From positions 1-16,936 of the forward strand of contig DDJQ01000121.1 in the NCBI GenBank assembly GCA_002339125.1: a DNA stretch of 16,936 nucleotides, read 5' to 3'. This stretch comes from Alteromonadaceae bacterium UBA2620. GTDB lineage: Bacteria; Pseudomonadota; Gammaproteobacteria; Enterobacterales; Alteromonadaceae. The notes below the pieces were generated by a model. That model made no database searches. It was given only the letters and a program-made list of their open reading frames with translations, and had not been told where the DNA came from. A program made the translations under genes and the position numbers. Below are positions 15,127 to 16,936 of this stretch, one piece after another (the first letter of the stretch is position 1; the number at the start of each line of letters is the position of its first letter).

Positions 15127-16548
15127 ATGGTTTCACAAAAGTTAACCCGGTTAGAGAAGATAGGCTTCGGTGCCGGTGATATGGCGGTCAACGTCGTTAT
15201 TTCTTCGATGATGTTGATCATCACATTTTTCTACACTGACGTATTTGGCTTAAAACCCTCAGATATGGCATTGATGTTTTTACTGGTGCGTATTCTGGAT
15301 GCGGTCAGCGATCCGCTGATGGGTATTGTGACCGATCGATACACCAGCCGCTGGGGACGTTACCGCCCGTATTTTCTGTTTTTGTCGGTGCCCTTTGGCA
15401 TTTCGGTATTCCTGACTTTCAGCACGCCCGATGTTGATTATAACGCCAAACTGGTATGGGCTTATTCAACCTATATTTTTGTTACCCTGATGTTTACCGC
15501 GGTAACGATCCCGTATATTTCTCTGATTGGTGTAATGACCTCCGATCCGAAAGAAAAGCTATCAGCCAACGGTTATAGGCTGTTCTTTGCTAAGGTCGCC
15601 GCGTTTCTGGTTACCATTATAGTGCCTTGGATGGCCGGTGCTGATTACTGGGAAGGCAATCTCGCTGCCGGGTACCAGACCTCAATGGGCCTGATGGCAG
15701 GATTGGCCGTGGTGATGTTTCTGTTTTGTTTCTTTACCACCACTGAACGACTCGAACATGAAGTAGAGGAAAAACCATTCAGGGAGCAACTGTCGTTGCT
15801 ACTGAAAAATGACCAGTGGCTGATTTTGTGCGGGGTATGTGTATTAGGCACAACCGGCTATGTGGTGCGTGGTTCAGTAGCACTTTATTACGCCAAGTAT
15901 TATCTGGGCGGTGACGCTGGCTTACAGTCGATGTTTTTATCCACCGGTGTGGGCGCGGCCATCCTGGCTATGGTGGCTTCCACCTGGATCACCAAGCGCT
16001 ATTGTAAAGTAAAACTTTTCCGTTTTAGTCAGATGGCTGTTGGGGTGCTGAGTTTGTTGATGTACTTCGCGGTGGGGCCTAATGACATAGCCTTGGCATT
16101 TATTCTGTTCTTTCTGATTAGCTTTGTGGTTGACCTGCATGCGCCCATTTTTTGGTCTGCAATTGCCGAGGTTGTTGATTACGGTGAAAGTAAAACCGGA
16201 AAACGGGTTGCCGGTCTTGCTTTCGGTGGGATCTCATTTTGTCAGAAGGCCGGTATGGGCGTTGCCGGGGCGCTGGTAGGCTGGCTGCTGGCGTATTTTG
16301 AATATGAAGCATCTGCTCAACAAAGCGAATTTACCCTGATGGGCATTGTGCTTATGCTGACAATAATTCCGGGCGCCTTCCACTATCTGGTGGGCTGGTT
16401 GATGAATCGCTACAAGATTACAGATGAAGAATATAAGTCATTGTCAGCGGTGGTGCAGGCTAACCGCAAAGCAGCGATTGTCAGTGGCGATGTCCAACTG
16501 GATGCTACCGCTCAACAAACTGCCGACATGGCTTCCGGTGTAAAGTAA
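15127..16548 (+). CDS. GPH-family (MelB-like) sugar:cation symporter
   Basis: This 473-residue inner-membrane protein has about 12 membrane segments. Glycoside-pentoside-hexuronide symporters import sugars with Na+ or H+. Family marks are the start KIGFGAGDMAVNVV, YTDVFGL, and RILDAVSDPLMGIVTDR, where Asp58 and Asp62 occupy the places of the MelB cation-site Asp55 and Asp59. These are followed by RWGRYRPY, the loop after helix II. The C-terminal tail of about 50 residues is hydrophilic. Context beside GH43, GH51 and GH127 genes suggests L-arabinose or short arabino-oligosaccharides as the substrate. It has its own leader after a terminator, so it should still be expressed although the upstream receptor gene is broken. 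The ATG at 15127 has GGAAG nine bases upstream. Confidence 0.9.
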   Translation: MVSQKLTRLEKIGFGAGDMAVNVVISSMMLIITFFYTDVFGLKPSDMALMFLLVRILDAVSDPLMGIVTDRYTSRWGRYRPYFLFLSVPFGISVFLTFSTPDVDYNAKLVWAYSTYIFVTLMFTAVTIPYISLIGVMTSDPKEKLSANGYRLFFAKVAAFLVTIIVPWMAGADYWEGNLAAGYQTSMGLMAGLAVVMFLFCFFTTTERLEHEVEEKPFREQLSLLLKNDQWLILCGVCVLGTTGYVVRGSVALYYAKYYLGGDAGLQSMFLSTGVGAAILAMVASTWITKRYCKVKLFRFSQMAVGVLSLLMYFAVGPNDIALAFILFFLISFVVDLHAPIFWSAIAEVVDYGESKTGKRVAGLAFGGISFCQKAGMGVAGALVGWLLAYFEYEASAQQSEFTLMGIVLMLTIIPGAFHYLVGWLMNRYKITDEEYKSLSAVVQANRKAAIVSGDVQLDATAQQTADMASGVK

Positions 16549-16593
16549 CGCCGTAAGACATGCAACGATTACCCAAACGCTTACAGAAGCGAC

Positions 16594-16630
16594 GTCGGGT
16601 CTGGCTGGTTCTTAATCAGCCGACCACGAC
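16594..16630. other. Strong hairpin between the symporter and GH127 genes
   Basis: GTCG (16594-16597), GGTC (16598-16601) and GGCTG (16603-16607) pair with CAGCC (16617-16621), GACC (16622-16625) and CGAC (16627-16630): 13 pairs with one bulge on each side and a 9-base loop. No T-run follows on either strand, so it is not a standard terminator. It could stabilise or process the transcript joining the two genes. Confidence 0.5.
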
Positions 16631-16687
16631 CGCAGCTTCCTCAGTCAGGCGCAGAGGGACCAAACAATATAAGAATGGCGAAGCGCT

Positions 16688-16936
16688 ATGAAGATAAAGT
16701 CAGTTAAACACTGGGGTTTGGCGCTTTGCGTCAGTGCTGCTCTAGCCAGCCTCAATGGCTGCGGGCAGCCGGTTAATCAGCAATCATCCGAGTCGGCTCA
16801 AATAGCAGGCAACGCGTCAGCACAGTCTGATGTGTTTGCGGCGAATGCAAACCTGTTTGACTTGCAACAGGTGCGTATTACCGACGGTCCGTTTGCCCAC
16901 GCCATGCATACCAATGTGAATTATCTGCTGGCCATG
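16688..16936 (+). CDS. GH127-type (DUF1680) beta-L-arabinofuranosidase lipoprotein, N-terminal part
   Basis: The frame runs off the right edge after 83 residues. The protein opens with a lipoprotein signal (MKIKSVKHWGLALCVSAALA, then SLNGC, Cys25) and a Ser/Gln/Ala-rich linker to about 50. It then shows FDLQQVRITDGPFAHAMHTN and VNYLLAM, which is the characteristic beginning of the GH127/GH146 (former DUF1680) barrel: F-x-L-x-x-V-x-I-x-D-G-P-F, then N-x-x-Y-L-L. Such enzymes remove beta-L-arabinofuranose, for example from arabinose-decorated pectin or hydroxyproline-rich glycoproteins. The catalytic residues lie outside the window. It follows the symporter gene by 139 bases on the same strand and probably shares its transcript. 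Confidence 0.8.
   Translation, partial: MKIKSVKHWGLALCVSAALASLNGCGQPVNQQSSESAQIAGNASAQSDVFAANANLFDLQQVRITDGPFAHAMHTNVNYLLAM

Overview
The window looks like chromosome of a marine or saline gammaproteobacterium, most likely of the Alteromonadaceae. The reasons are moderate GC, a TonB-dependent receptor of the type that Alteromonadales use for polysaccharide uptake, many lipoproteins with lipobox signals, and a DTW-domain protein. The genus call is inference. No rRNA, tRNA or CRISPR array was seen.

Left part (1-4019, + strand): the tail of a probable IS630-type transposase; a lipoprotein with an alpha/beta-hydrolase fold whose nucleophile position is Glu instead of Ser; a Wzz/GumC-like inner-membrane coiled-coil protein whose cytoplasmic tail resembles a degenerate tyrosine-recombinase catalytic domain; and a DTW-domain tRNA-modification protein. 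From about 4020 to 4405 lies an element without a convincing ORF. It is bounded by two near-identical hairpins like the ends of IS200/IS605-type elements. It is filled with nested stems, including a three-way junction, that look like one structured RNA read on the + strand, possibly an omega-RNA/HEARO-like RNA.

Centre and right (4412-16936): an arabinan-utilisation locus. On the minus strand, reading 10426 to 4468, are a large multidomain GH43 lipoprotein (probable endo-arabinanase), a small secreted GH43 and a GH51 alpha-L-arabinofuranosidase lipoprotein, closed by a strong terminator. A hairpin plus U-run lies between the two GH43 genes. Divergently, on the plus strand, are a TonB-dependent receptor gene, a GPH-family sugar:cation symporter and the start of a GH127-type beta-L-arabinofuranosidase lipoprotein. 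The likely flow is surface cleavage of arabinan, uptake through the receptor, trimming in the periplasm by GH43, GH51 and GH127, then arabinose import by the symporter.

The receptor gene is split by a 1249-bp ISAs1-family element (11351-12599) with clear terminal inverted repeats and a perfect 10-bp target duplication. Removing the IS and one repeat copy restores a 933-residue receptor frame exactly. The barrel is therefore cut off in this genome, and the insertion looks recent. A word, TGTTAATA(G), recurs in both regulatory regions of the locus and overlaps the predicted -35 of the large GH43 gene. It is a candidate operator, but no regulator gene is in the window.
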